Below are positions 16,992 through 25,313 of a DNA stretch of 64,000 nucleotides, one piece after another; position 1 is the first letter of the stretch, and each line of letters starts with the position of its first letter. Position numbers and translations under genes: made by a program. The notes below the pieces were generated by a model, which searched no databases, was not told where the DNA came from, and saw only the letters and a program-made list of their open reading frames with translations. Source of the DNA: CAVZYN01 sp963779515. GTDB lineage: Bacteria > Pseudomonadota > Alphaproteobacteria > Rhizobiales > Hyphomicrobiaceae. The stretch is from the NCBI GenBank assembly GCA_963779515.1, contig CAVZYN010000002.1:496001-560000 (forward strand), in the 5' to 3' direction.

Positions 16992-17693
16992 ATGCATGAC
17001 GACACCAAGGCGTTCGAGGCGCTGAAAGCAGTTTCGACGGCGACGATCACGACGATCCTCTTGAAGAAGGGGCTACGCAACGTCTGGATGCGCGGCACGC
17101 GGCCGCTCAGGCCCGGCCAGCCGCGCCTTGTCGGGCGCGCCTTCACGCTCCGGTTCGTGCCGGCGCGTGAGGATCTCGCAACGCCCGAGAGCTGGGCGAG
17201 CCCGAAGTCGACGCGGGCGGCGATCGAGGCGATGTCAGCGGGCTGCATCGCCGTCGCAGATGCCATGGGTGTGACGGATGCCGGGATCTTCGGCGATATC
17301 CTGTGCGCGCGCATGGCCAAGCGCGGCGTCGCAGGACTGGTGACCGACGGTGTGTTGCGCGACGTCGCGGGTGTCACAGGGACGGGGTTGCCGGTGTGGA
17401 GCCAAGGTTGGGCAGCCCCGCCGTCAGTCGCGGGACTGACGTTCGTCAATTGGCAGGAGCCGATTGGATGCGGCGGTGTTGCGGTGTTTCCGGATGACGT
17501 CGTCGTCGTCGATGACGATGGCGCGGTGTTGATCCCGCAGGCGCTGCTGGCGGCCGTCGTCGATGCTGCACCCGAGCAGGAGCGGATGGAAGGCTGGATC
17601 ATGGGGGAAGTCGAGAAGGGCGCGGCGCTGCCAGGGCTCTATCCGATGAACGCCGAAACCAAAGCCCGCTACGAGGCCTCTAAGAAGAAGTGA
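16992..17693 (+). CDS. RraA-like protein (HMG/CHA aldolase fold)
   Basis: A 233-residue protein of the RraA/4-hydroxy-4-methyl-2-oxoglutarate aldolase fold. It has FGDILCARMAKRGVAGLVTDG followed by LRDVAGV, where the Gly-Asp and Arg-Asp of the metal and substrate site lie. QEPIGCGGVAVFPDDVVVVDD follows, quoted here in part as GCGGVAVFPDDVVVVDD. Members cleave C-C bonds in aromatic-acid breakdown or regulate RNase E. Because a DapA-like gene and pcaHG follow, an aldolase or decarboxylase role is more likely here than RNase E control. Confidence 0.85.
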   Translation: MHDDTKAFEALKAVSTATITTILLKKGLRNVWMRGTRPLRPGQPRLVGRAFTLRFVPAREDLATPESWASPKSTRAAIEAMSAGCIAVADAMGVTDAGIFGDILCARMAKRGVAGLVTDGVLRDVAGVTGTGLPVWSQGWAAPPSVAGLTFVNWQEPIGCGGVAVFPDDVVVVDDDGAVLIPQALLAAVVDAAPEQERMEGWIMGEVEKGAALPGLYPMNAETKARYEASKKK

Positions 17694-17727
17694 GCGCGCG
17701 CCGTGCCAATTGAAACACCGGCCCTCG

Positions 17728-18657
17728 ATGGGGTTCAACGAAGCATCGACCGGGGTTTTCGTGATCACGGTTACGCCGTTTCTACCTGATGGTCAGATCG
17801 ATACCGCCTCGATTGCCCGCATGACCGAGTTCTACCTCGGCTGCGGCGCCACCGGCTTCACGGTGCTCGGCATGATGGGCGAGGCGCCAAAGCTCGATCT
17901 CGATGAATTGCTCGCGGTTGTGGGCGGGGTCGTGCGCCACGCCGAAGGGCGGCCGGTGGTCGTTGGCGTCTCGGCACCAGGATTTGCCAGCATGCGGGCG
18001 CTGGCGCGCGGCGCCATGGAGACGGGGGCCGCCGGGGTGATGATCGCGCCGCCCCCGAGCCTCAAGACCGACGATCAGATCATCAATTATTACGTGCAGG
18101 CGGCCGACGCGGTTGGTCTCGACGTGCCCTACGCGATCCAAGATTATCCGTTGGCGCAAGGCGTTGTCATTGCGCCGAAGGTCATCCGCGAGATCGTCAA
18201 GGTGACGCCCTCTTGCGTGATGCTCAAGCACGAAGATTGGCCGGGATTGGAGAAAATCTCCCAGATCCGCGGCTTCGAGAAGGATGGATCAATGCGGCCG
18301 ATCTCGATCCTCACGGGCAACGGCGCGCTGTTCCTCGACTTCGAGATGGAGCGCGGCGCCGACGGCGCCATGACAGGATACTGCTTCCCCGACATGCTGG
18401 TGGACGTCGTGCGGCACGTGAAGTCGGGAGCGCGCGACCGGGCGCACGATCTCTTCGATGCCCACCTGCCGCTGATCCGCTATGAGCAGCAACCGGGTGC
18501 GGGGCTGGCGGTGCGCAAGTATATCTTGCAGAAGCGCGGCGCCATCGCGCATGCCACACAGCGCAAACCGGCGAGTGCATTGTCGGAACTGGCCATGAAG
18601 GAAATCGATTACCTGTTGGCGCGGCTGGCGCGCAAAGACCCGCGCGCCGCGGTCTGA
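17728..18657 (+). CDS. dihydrodipicolinate synthase/N-acetylneuraminate lyase (DapA) family protein
   Basis: A 309-residue class I aldolase of the DapA superfamily. It has VITVTPFLPDGQIDTASIARM, quoted in part as VITVTPFLPDGQID, the GMMGEAPKLDLDE phosphate/substrate loop, the proton-relay Tyr in YAIQDYP and the Schiff-base Lys in CVMLKHEDW. It is probably not the lysine-synthesis enzyme, because the GTTGE motif is changed and the context is catabolic; a keto-acid lyase or hydratase is likely. The ATG at 17728 is chosen over TTG 17710. It follows the RraA-like gene by 34 nt. Confidence 0.88.
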   Translation: MGFNEASTGVFVITVTPFLPDGQIDTASIARMTEFYLGCGATGFTVLGMMGEAPKLDLDELLAVVGGVVRHAEGRPVVVGVSAPGFASMRALARGAMETGAAGVMIAPPPSLKTDDQIINYYVQAADAVGLDVPYAIQDYPLAQGVVIAPKVIREIVKVTPSCVMLKHEDWPGLEKISQIRGFEKDGSMRPISILTGNGALFLDFEMERGADGAMTGYCFPDMLVDVVRHVKSGARDRAHDLFDAHLPLIRYEQQPGAGLAVRKYILQKRGAIAHATQRKPASALSELAMKEIDYLLARLARKDPRAAV

Positions 18658-18682
18658 GTCTCATCGAGGTTGAACAGTCGAT

Positions 18683-19432
18683 ATGATGGCGCCGCTGACG
18701 CTGGCTTTTCTGGGAGTGGTGGTTCTCGCGACTTCATTCCTGTCCGGCGTGTTCGGCATGGCCGGCGGGCTGATACTGCTCGGCGTGTTGCTGTTCTATC
18801 TCGACGTGGCGCCGGCCATGGTGCTGCTTGGCGTGATCCAGGCGGGTTCGAACCTGTCGCGCGTCGCGTTCTGGCGCGAGCACATCCTCTGGCATATCGT
18901 GTTTCCGTTTGTCGTCGGGGCGGTTGCCTGCTTCGCGGTGATGCGGCTTGTCTCATTCGTGCCGAGCAAGCCGGTGCTCTATCTCTGCCTCGGATTGACG
19001 CCGATCATCGTCGACAATCTGCCGAAAAGCCTTTCGCTCGACATCACGCGGCCGCGCATGCCGTACATTTGTGGTGTCGTGATCATGTTCTTGCAGTTTG
19101 TGGCGGGAGTCGCTGGCAGCGTGCTCGATCTGTTTTTCCAGCAGAGCAAGCTCGGGCGCATGGCGATCGTCGGCACTAAGGCGGCCACCCAAGTCGTCGG
19201 CCACGTGTTCCGGATCGCCTACTTCGGCTCGTTCAGTGACGCGTTCGATGTCGGCCTGCCCTGGTGGGTCTATGCCGCCGCCATTGGCTTGGCGATCGCC
19301 GGCACCGCACTCGCCTCGATCGTGCTGCGCCGGATGTCGGATGAAGGCTTCCGGTTCTGGAGCCGGCGGCTGATCTACACGGTCAGCTTGACCTATATCA
19401 TGCGGGCGCTCTGGATGCTCTGGCAGGGCTAA
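18683..19432 (+). CDS. TauE/SafE family membrane exporter
   Basis: A 249-residue membrane protein with about seven or eight hydrophobic helices. It opens with LAFLGVVVLATSFLSGVFGMAGGLIL, quoted here in part as FLSGVFGMAGGLIL, the repeat characteristic of TauE/SafE (DUF81). Family members export sulfite, sulfoacetate or other organic anions. Its place between aldolase-like genes and pcaHG suggests that it moves an aromatic acid or metabolite, but the substrate is unknown. It starts 25 nt after the DapA-like gene, consistent with cotranscription. Confidence 0.88.
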   Translation: MMAPLTLAFLGVVVLATSFLSGVFGMAGGLILLGVLLFYLDVAPAMVLLGVIQAGSNLSRVAFWREHILWHIVFPFVVGAVACFAVMRLVSFVPSKPVLYLCLGLTPIIVDNLPKSLSLDITRPRMPYICGVVIMFLQFVAGVAGSVLDLFFQQSKLGRMAIVGTKAATQVVGHVFRIAYFGSFSDAFDVGLPWWVYAAAIGLAIAGTALASIVLRRMSDEGFRFWSRRLIYTVSLTYIMRALWMLWQG

Positions 19433-19515
19433 CCAGTTGTGCGGTTTTGGCCCTGGCCTCCAGAATTTATGACGATATGCTGGCCGCGAATCGTGACCCT
19501 TGCGAGATCCATCCT

Positions 19516-20220
19516 ATGTCTTCTCCCTCTTTCAAACCGCGCGACTGGGCGAGCCATCCGGCCTATGTCGACGCTGGTTATAAATCGACGGCGCTGCGCG
19601 GGCCCAAGAAGCCGCTGATCCCGATCAAGCAATCGTTGTCGGAACTGACGGGGCCGGTGTTTGGGCACGAGAGCGTCGGCACCCTCGACGCGGATCTGAC
19701 CAAGAATGCCCGCAAGAACGGCGAGCCAGTGGGCGAGCGCATCATCGTCACGGGGCGCGTGCTGGACGACGACAGCCGGCCGCAGCCCAACACGCTGATC
19801 GAGATTTGGCAGGCCAATGCCTGCGGGCGCTACATCCACAAGGTCGATCAGCACGATGCGCCGCTCGATCCGAACTTCCTCGGCGGCGGCCGCTGCATCA
19901 CCGACAGCGACGGGCACTACAAGTTTTATACGATCAAGCCCGGCGCCTATCCCTGGGGCAACCATTTCAATGCATGGCGGCCGAACCATATTCACTTGTC
20001 GCTGTTCGGTCCGTCGTTCCTGACGCGCATCGTGACCCAGATGTACTTTCCGGGCGATCCGCTGCTGGAGCTCGATCCGATCTACAAGAGTTCGGCGCCG
20101 GGCGTGCGTGAGCGCATGGTCGCCAAGTTCTCGATCGATGTGACGGAGCCGGATTTCGCGCTGGGTTACATCTTCGACATTGTGCTGCGCGGGCGCAATG
20201 CCACGCCGGCGGGACATTGA
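19516..20220 (+). CDS. pcaH: protocatechuate 3,4-dioxygenase beta subunit
   Basis: PcaH carries the catalytic non-haem Fe(III) of the intradiol dioxygenase that opens protocatechuate to 3-carboxy-cis,cis-muconate. The 234-residue protein shows the metal ligands: Tyr in GRYIHKVDQ, Tyr in GAYPWGNHFNAW and the two His in RPNHIHLSLFG. The extended N-terminal arm (HPAYVDAGYKSTALRGP) is typical of the beta subunit. The ATG at 19516 is used; the longer frame from 19447 has no family likeness. pcaG follows two nucleotides after the stop. Confidence 0.95.
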   Translation: MSSPSFKPRDWASHPAYVDAGYKSTALRGPKKPLIPIKQSLSELTGPVFGHESVGTLDADLTKNARKNGEPVGERIIVTGRVLDDDSRPQPNTLIEIWQANACGRYIHKVDQHDAPLDPNFLGGGRCITDSDGHYKFYTIKPGAYPWGNHFNAWRPNHIHLSLFGPSFLTRIVTQMYFPGDPLLELDPIYKSSAPGVRERMVAKFSIDVTEPDFALGYIFDIVLRGRNATPAGH

Positions 20221-20222
20221 GC

Positions 20223-20816
20223 ATGAGCAAGCTTGGAGAGACGCCCTCGCAGACTGTCGGCCCGTTCTTCGCCTACGCACTGACGCCGGAACAGTATGGT
20301 TATGATTTCAAGAAGCTCGCCGATGGCACGGTTGCGACCGACGATGCCGAGGGCGCGCGCATTCGCATCGAAGGGCAGGTGTACGACGGCGTCGGCAAAC
20401 TCATCAGCGACGCCATGATCGAGATCTGGCAGGCGGATGGCAAAGGGCGTTATGCGCACCCCGCCGATACGCGCGGTACAAATTCGAGCTTCAAGGGTTT
20501 TGGGCGCTATGGCACCGGCACCGATCCGCAGAACCGCTTCATTTTCGATACGGTGAAGCCTGGTTCGGTCGACGGCCAGCAGGCGCCGCACATCAATGTG
20601 ACGGTACTGATGCGCGGGATGCTGCTGCACACCTATACGCGCATCTATTTTTCAGACGAGGCGGCGGCGAATGGCAGGGATCCGGTGCTGCAGGCGGTGC
20701 CGGCGGACCGGCGCGACACGCTGATCGCCAAGCGCGGTGATCCGGCACGTGGCAACGTCTATCGGTTCGATATTCACATGCAGGGCGATCGCGAGACCGT
20801 GTTTTTTGACGTTTAG
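20223..20816 (+). CDS. pcaG: protocatechuate 3,4-dioxygenase alpha subunit
   Basis: PcaG is the partner of PcaH in the alpha-beta protomer. The 197-residue protein has the family opening ETPSQTVGPFFAYALTP, then DAMIEIWQADGKGRYAHP and PHINVTVLMRGMLLHTYTRI. It lacks the full His/Tyr iron-ligand set, as expected for the alpha subunit. ATG 20223 lies 2 nt after the pcaH stop, so translation is probably coupled. No pcaB, pcaC or pcaD is seen in the window, so the rest of the beta-ketoadipate pathway must be encoded elsewhere. The second copy of the ~150-bp repeat follows. Confidence 0.95.
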   Translation: MSKLGETPSQTVGPFFAYALTPEQYGYDFKKLADGTVATDDAEGARIRIEGQVYDGVGKLISDAMIEIWQADGKGRYAHPADTRGTNSSFKGFGRYGTGTDPQNRFIFDTVKPGSVDGQQAPHINVTVLMRGMLLHTYTRIYFSDEAAANGRDPVLQAVPADRRDTLIAKRGDPARGNVYRFDIHMQGDRETVFFDV

Positions 20817-20835
20817 GAACGGAAAAAATTAGTGA

Positions 20836-20984
20836 CGTCATCCCGCACGACGAGCCCGAACGGCGCAGGAAATGCAGGACCCAACGAAGAGAGGGCCGAA
20901 GGCACGATGTATTGTGTGCTTCGCACAGTCTCGCGCTGGGTCCCGGATCTGCACGCGCGTGTCGCGCGTTGGTCCGGGATGACG
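20836..20984 (-). repeat. ~150-bp palindromic-ended intergenic repeat, copy 2 (inverted relative to copy 1)
   Basis: It begins CGTCATCCCGCACGACGAGC and ends GGTCCGGGATGACG, so the ends are inverted. Read on the minus strand it matches copy 1 at 16808-16960 along much of its length: CCGGGACCCA, GTGCCT, the GCAT-TTCCT region and the terminal TTCGGGCTCGTCGTGCGGGA. It fills the gap between pcaG and the thiolase gene and codes for nothing. Confidence 0.75.
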
Positions 20985-21007
20985 TGAATTAGAGAGGAGA
21001 CGAGATC

Positions 21008-22175
21008 ATGACTGCATGTATCGTTGGCTGGGCGCACACGCCGTTCGGAAAGCACGACGCGGAAACGGTCGAGAGTTCTGGTGGTGCGCGTCGCTCGTGA
21101 GGCGATGGAGCACGCGGGCATTGGCCCCGCCGATGTCGACGAGATCGTGCTAGGGCATTTCAACGCCGGTTTCAGTCCGCAGGACTTCACCGCATCGCTG
21201 GTCTTGCAGGCCGATGACCGGCTACGGTTCAAGCCGGCGCTCCGGGTCGAGAACGCGTGCGCGACGGGTTCGGCGGCGGTGCATCAGGCGATCACGTCGA
21301 TCGCAGCGAAAAAGTCGCGCGTCGTCCTCGTCGTCGGCGTCGAGCAGATGACCAAGACGCCCGCTGCCGAGATCGGACGCAATCTGTTGCGCGCGTCGTA
21401 TCTGGTTGAAGACGGGCAAACACCGGCCGGCTTTGCCGGTGTGTTCGGCAAGATCGCGGGGCAGTATTTCCAGCGCCACGGCGATCAGTCGGACGCACTT
21501 GCGCAGATAGCGGCCAAGAACCACGCCAACGGCGTCGCCAATCCTTATGCGCAGATGCGCAAGGACCTTGGCTTCGAGTTTTGCCGCACCGAGAGCGAAA
21601 AAAACCCGTTCGTCGCTGGACCCTTGAAGCGGACCGACTGCTCGCTCGTCTCGGATGGCGCGGCGGCGTTGGTGGTGGCGGATGTCGATGCGGCGCTCGC
21701 CATGAAACGCGCCGTGGTCTTCCGCGGCACCGGGCACGCGCAGGATTTCCTACCGATGTCGAAGCGCGACATCTTGAAGTTCGAAGGTTGCACGGTCGCG
21801 TGGCAGCAGGCGCTGGCGAAGGCCGGTATCACGCTCGGCGATCTCTCGTTCGTCGAGACGCACGACTGCTTCACCATCGCCGAGCTCATCGAATACGAAG
21901 CGATGGGTCTGACGAAGCCGGGCGACGGCGCGCGCGCCGCCAAGGAAGGTTGGACCCGCAAGGACGGCAAGCTGCCGGTCAACCCGTCGGGCGGTCTTAA
22001 ATCGAAGGGCCATCCGATCGGTGCGACCGGGGTTTCGATGCACGTCTTGTCGGCGATGCAGCTTTGCGGCGAAGCCGGTGGCATGCAGGTAGAAAACGCC
22101 AAGCTCGGCGGCATCTTCAACATGGGCGGCGCCGCCGTCGCCAACTATGTCAGCGTCCTCGAGAGATTGAGATGA
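21008..22175 (+). pseudogene. acetyl-CoA acetyltransferase/thiolase, frameshifted near the N-terminus
   Basis: A thiolase-fold enzyme of the SCP2-thiolase-like group that condenses or cleaves acyl-CoAs. The active-site Cys is in ENACATGSAAVHQ, the His in NPSGGLKSKGHPIGATG, and the C-terminal part reads GGIFNMGGAAVANYVSV. Translation from the natural ATG at 21008 (TACIVGWAHTPFGKHDAETV) breaks after VES because an extra T (21076/21077) shifts the frame and a stop soon follows. Without it the sequence continues ESLVVRVAREAMEHAG, giving about 388 residues, the family length. The remainder is well conserved, so this is either a recent mutation or a sequence error. Confidence 0.85.
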
Positions 22176-22648
22176 CCATGCGGCGCAACGGCATGTCGGG
22201 CTGGCATGTGTTTGCAATTTCGGTATTGGCAGCCACATCGGTGCAGGCGCAAAAGAGCGACGCACCGCCGGTGCCGTCCAAAATCATGGGCGAGGCGGAG
22301 ATACGCCGCGTCATCATCGGCACAACGCTCGATGGCGTGTTTCCCGGCGGCGTCAAGTGGTGGGAGACCTACAACGCGGACGGCACGCTCGACTACATGC
22401 ACGACGGCCAGCGCATGAACGGCCGCTGGGTCATCAGAGGCCAGGTCTTCTGCACCGTCTATCAGAACGGGGCCGAGGGGGCATGCTGGCGCCTCAAATC
22501 CGAAGGCGCCAACTGTTTTGCTTTCTACCTGACGCCGCCGCCTGTGTCGACGCGGGCCGCGCCACCGCCGCTGCGCGACAGCGATCTCAGTTCCCACGCC
22601 TGGCGCCGCGACAAACCCTCGACCTGCAAGCTCGGCACGGCGGTGTGA
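22172..22648 (+). CDS. small secreted protein of unknown function (158 aa)
   Basis: A predicted periplasmic protein. It has a basic N-terminus with a hydrophobic stretch (WHVFAISVLAATSVQAQ) and cleavage near VQAQ. The mature part has GTTLDGVFPGGVKWWETYNAD and GRWVIRGQVFCTVYQNG, with several Cys and Trp. The layout recalls secreted domains such as DUF995 in alphaproteobacteria, but I would not assign it firmly. Its ATG at 22172 overlaps the thiolase stop in an ATGA arrangement, so the two are likely cotranscribed. Confidence 0.7.
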   Translation: MTMRRNGMSGWHVFAISVLAATSVQAQKSDAPPVPSKIMGEAEIRRVIIGTTLDGVFPGGVKWWETYNADGTLDYMHDGQRMNGRWVIRGQVFCTVYQNGAEGACWRLKSEGANCFAFYLTPPPVSTRAAPPPLRDSDLSSHAWRRDKPSTCKLGTAV

Positions 22649-22976
22649 AGCGTCGAACGCTCAGCGTAGGTGCCGGGGCCCATAGATTTTGAAGAACAAT
22701 TTGGCCGTGGTTTGCCAGGATCGCTCAGCAGCCAGCGTTATCTCATCGGTTGCCGCCGCGGTGATATATTCGCTCTGACGGCGCGACGCGATCGGCGCGT
22801 GCGCCGGCGGCTCCGGTGATGGCTTGGCGGCAGGACGCTGCCGCAGCCTTGCCCCAAGACGTCCGGCGTTCGTTTGGAAGGCGGGTGTGGCGCCATCGTG
22901 CCATGCGTCTGTGCATGTCATGTGTTGATCTTCCATGGAGGTGTTATGCCGGGCGCGCCGGCATCCCCGATCGCGA
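22649..22976. other. intergenic stretch between converging genes, no convincing gene
   Basis: This 328-nt stretch lies between the convergent stops of the secreted protein gene and the SOD-rhodanese gene. A minus-strand reading frame at 22661-22936 (91 codons) has a fairly natural second half (YITAAATDEITLAAERSW) but no ribosome-binding site and an odd N-terminal half. I treat it as unproven. No clear terminator was found. Confidence 0.4.
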
Positions 22977-23942
22977 TTACGTTTTCATCAGCGTCATGGC
23001 GCCCTTCTTGGCTTTCCAGCCGGCGTGGCCGCCACTCATGTACTTGGCGTCGAAGCCCTTATCGCGCAGCGCGGTCGCCGTCTGGCAGCCGATGTGGAAG
23101 CCGTAGACGCAGAAGGTGACGACCGGTTCGTCCTTGTCGAGTTCGCCAATCCAGTCGTCGATGCGCTCGGGATCGCGCCACACCGCGCCTTCCATCATGT
23201 CGGACGACTTGGTTACATAGTGGCGCGGGCGCGCGTCGATCACCTGCACCTTCTTGCCGGACTTCAGCATTTCGGCGACTTCTTCGACGCTAACGGCCGG
23301 CGTATCACCGAACTCCGGTTGCTCGAGTTTCAGTGGTGGGGTCACTTTCATCGCATTGAGGGTACGTTTCTCGACCGCCTTCCATTCGATATTGCGCATG
23401 AAGGCCGAGACGTAGGCGGCCGCATTGGCACCGAAATCGATGTGGTAGGCATGCTCGTACATGTCGATGGCGAGCACGGGAATGCCACCGGCAATCGAAT
23501 GCCCGTCGTCGGTCGCGATGTGATTGATGAGCCGGCCGTCGCGCGGCACGAACGTGAGCAGGACCCAGCCCGCGCCGCCCGTCGCCGCAAGGCTCTCCGC
23601 CAACCCAATGAACTCGTCGCGCCATCGATTGGCCGAGCCGAAATCCCGCGTCAGCGTGGCCGTCATGTCGGCGGGTATGAAGCGGCCGTCGCCACCGAGC
23701 GAGGCGAAATACAACTCATGCAGTAGCATGGAGTTGAGCGCCGTGAATTCGTCGCGCTTCAGGCGATGGACGACGTCTGGCGGTGTCGTGGCGCGGTCGA
23801 GATGGCCGAGCTGTTCGGTGATGGCATTGAGGCGGTCGACGACGCCTCCGTAATTCAGTTCATAGTGGCTTTCGATCAGCCGGGGTGAGATTCCGTTCAA
23901 CGTCCAGGGGCGGACGAATAGCGGGGCAATGGCGTACTTCAT
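22977..23942 (-). CDS. Fe/Mn superoxide dismutase fused to a C-terminal rhodanese domain
   Basis: A 321-residue two-domain protein. Residues ~1-205 are an iron/manganese superoxide dismutase. The metal ligands are visible: His26 (ESHYELNYGG), His75 (SMLLHELYFASLGG), Asp160 and His164 (AIDMYEHAYHIDFGAN). Residues ~216-320 are a rhodanese domain (VSVEEVAEMLKSGKKVQVID) with a candidate active-site Cys278 in VTFCVYGFHIG. There is no signal peptide, so it acts in the cytoplasm. The fusion would combine superoxide removal with sulfane-sulfur chemistry. It is transcribed after the DUF1127 gene with a 39-nt gap. Confidence 0.92.
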   Translation of the reverse strand: MKYAIAPLFVRPWTLNGISPRLIESHYELNYGGVVDRLNAITEQLGHLDRATTPPDVVHRLKRDEFTALNSMLLHELYFASLGGDGRFIPADMTATLTRDFGSANRWRDEFIGLAESLAATGGAGWVLLTFVPRDGRLINHIATDDGHSIAGGIPVLAIDMYEHAYHIDFGANAAAYVSAFMRNIEWKAVEKRTLNAMKVTPPLKLEQPEFGDTPAVSVEEVAEMLKSGKKVQVIDARPRHYVTKSSDMMEGAVWRDPERIDDWIGELDKDEPVVTFCVYGFHIGCQTATALRDKGFDAKYMSGGHAGWKAKKGAMTLMKT

Positions 23943-23981
23943 GGCATGTTTCCTCGTTGTTTTCGTCAGTTGCGTCCGTTC

Positions 23982-24245
23982 TCAGGACCAGAAGGGTCTG
24001 CTGACCTCGCGCGCCGCGGCTTCACGCGAGACGCCGATGTCGCGCAGAAGGTGGTCGCCCGCTTCGGCGAGGTTGGCCAGATCTTGGCGCTGGCGCCGGC
24101 GGGCCGACCAGAACCGGTAGGTCTGGACCCAGACCCGCCACATCTGAGCGCGCGGCGATAGTGAGCCATATTGCGCTGGAAAGGCATTCGCCCAGATGGT
24201 TTCATCGATCGACGGGGCGGGGTGATTGCGAGAGAGCTTGAACAT
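23982..24245 (-). CDS. DUF1127 small protein
   Basis: An 87-residue protein with the C-terminal DUF1127 signature (ANLAEAGDHLLRDIGVSREA, then PFW at the end). Small DUF1127 proteins in alphaproteobacteria are Arg-rich and influence phosphate and carbon metabolism through RNA contacts in some species. I chose the ATG at 24245 because GGAG stands about 6 nt upstream; the ATG at 24257 lacks a clear site. It lies divergent from a LysR-type regulator across 120 bp and is probably cotranscribed with the SOD-rhodanese gene. Confidence 0.82.
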   Translation of the reverse strand: MFKLSRNHPAPSIDETIWANAFPAQYGSLSPRAQMWRVWVQTYRFWSARRRQRQDLANLAEAGDHLLRDIGVSREAAAREVSRPFWS

Positions 24246-24365
24246 TTTGTACTCCATTCCAGTGAAAATCTGTGGTTCGGAGCCGGATAAATAGTGCAGA
24301 GCCGGGCTTGCCCGCAAAGCATCGTTTCTCTACCTTGACTTAGTTTTTCTCATGAAAGTCGAGCC

Positions 24366-25307
24366 ATGCTGCGCCGTTTGCCACCGTTGAATGGGTTGAA
24401 GGCGTTCGAAGCCGCCGCGCGGCACGAGAGTTTTACGCGCGCGGCGGAGGAACTTTGCGTCACGCAAGGCGCGGTCAGCCATCAAGTGAAGGCGCTGGAG
24501 ACCGAACTCGGCGTCAAGCTCTTCAATCGTGAGCGCCAGCGCCTCGTCATCACGGAGGCGGGGCGCGAGTATCTGGGTGTTCTCCGCGATTCATTCGATC
24601 GTATCGCGCTCGGCACCGAGCGGCTGGTGCAGCGGCAGCGGTCAGGCGCGTTGACGGTCAGCACGTCGCCGGACTTCGCGGCGAAATGGCTGGTGCACCG
24701 GCTCGGCCGCATGGCTGAAGCGCTGCCCGACGTCGATCTGAGAATTTCAGCCACGATGCAGCACATCGATTTTGCGCGCGAAGATGTGGACTTGGCCGTG
24801 CGGCATGGCGATGGCAATTGGCCCGGACTCGACAGCGTGCGCTTCAGCGGCGAAGTGCTGTTCCCAGTCTGCAGTCCCAAGCTGCTTGCGGGTCGCCAAC
24901 GCATCAAGGATCCGCGCGACGTACTGAAGTTTCCGTTGCTGCACTTGAACGATCGCAAGGATTGGGCGCGTTGGCTAAAGTCGGCCGGCGTCGATGATGC
25001 GGATATCAAGCAAGGCTTGATCTTGAATCGCGACAGCATGGCGATCGACGCCGCGATCGACGGGCAGGGGGTCGCACTGGCGCGGCGAACGCTTGCCTCA
25101 TGGGATCTGTTGAATGGGCGCCTGGTGGCGCCGTTCGTGCACGCGATGGAGGTGTCGCGAACCTATTGGATCGTGTGTCCCAAGGCGACGTCGAAGCTGC
25201 CGAAGATCCTGGCGTTCCGGGATTGGTTGCGGGCCGAGGTGGCAGCGGACGAAACGCGATTGAAAGCGCTCGGTGCACCAAAGTCCGCCAAGGTGCGACG
25301 GCCGTAG
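24366..25307 (+). CDS. LysR-family transcriptional regulator, GcvA-like
   Basis: A 313-residue regulator. The N-terminal winged helix-turn-helix (LPPLNGLKAFEAAARHESF, AAEELCVTQGAVSHQVKAL) is typical of GcvA-like LysR proteins. A periplasmic-binding-like effector domain follows (LTVSTSPDFAAKWLVHRL). The effector cannot be told from sequence. It is divergent from the DUF1127 and SOD-rhodanese genes, so it most likely controls that pair as well as its own expression; LysR regulators usually bind the shared intergenic region. Confidence 0.92.
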   Translation: MLRRLPPLNGLKAFEAAARHESFTRAAEELCVTQGAVSHQVKALETELGVKLFNRERQRLVITEAGREYLGVLRDSFDRIALGTERLVQRQRSGALTVSTSPDFAAKWLVHRLGRMAEALPDVDLRISATMQHIDFAREDVDLAVRHGDGNWPGLDSVRFSGEVLFPVCSPKLLAGRQRIKDPRDVLKFPLLHLNDRKDWARWLKSAGVDDADIKQGLILNRDSMAIDAAIDGQGVALARRTLASWDLLNGRLVAPFVHAMEVSRTYWIVCPKATSKLPKILAFRDWLRAEVAADETRLKALGAPKSAKVRRP

Positions 25308-25313
25308 CCGATT

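Noticed and set aside
16808..20984. A composite transposon formed by the two repeats
   Set aside because: No transposase gene, no target-site duplication that I can see, and the repeats are too short to be insertion sequences. Kept only as a repeat pair.
22661..22936. 91-codon minus-strand frame between the secreted protein and SOD-rhodanese
   Set aside because: No ribosome-binding site, and the first half has unnatural composition; it lies between convergent stops.
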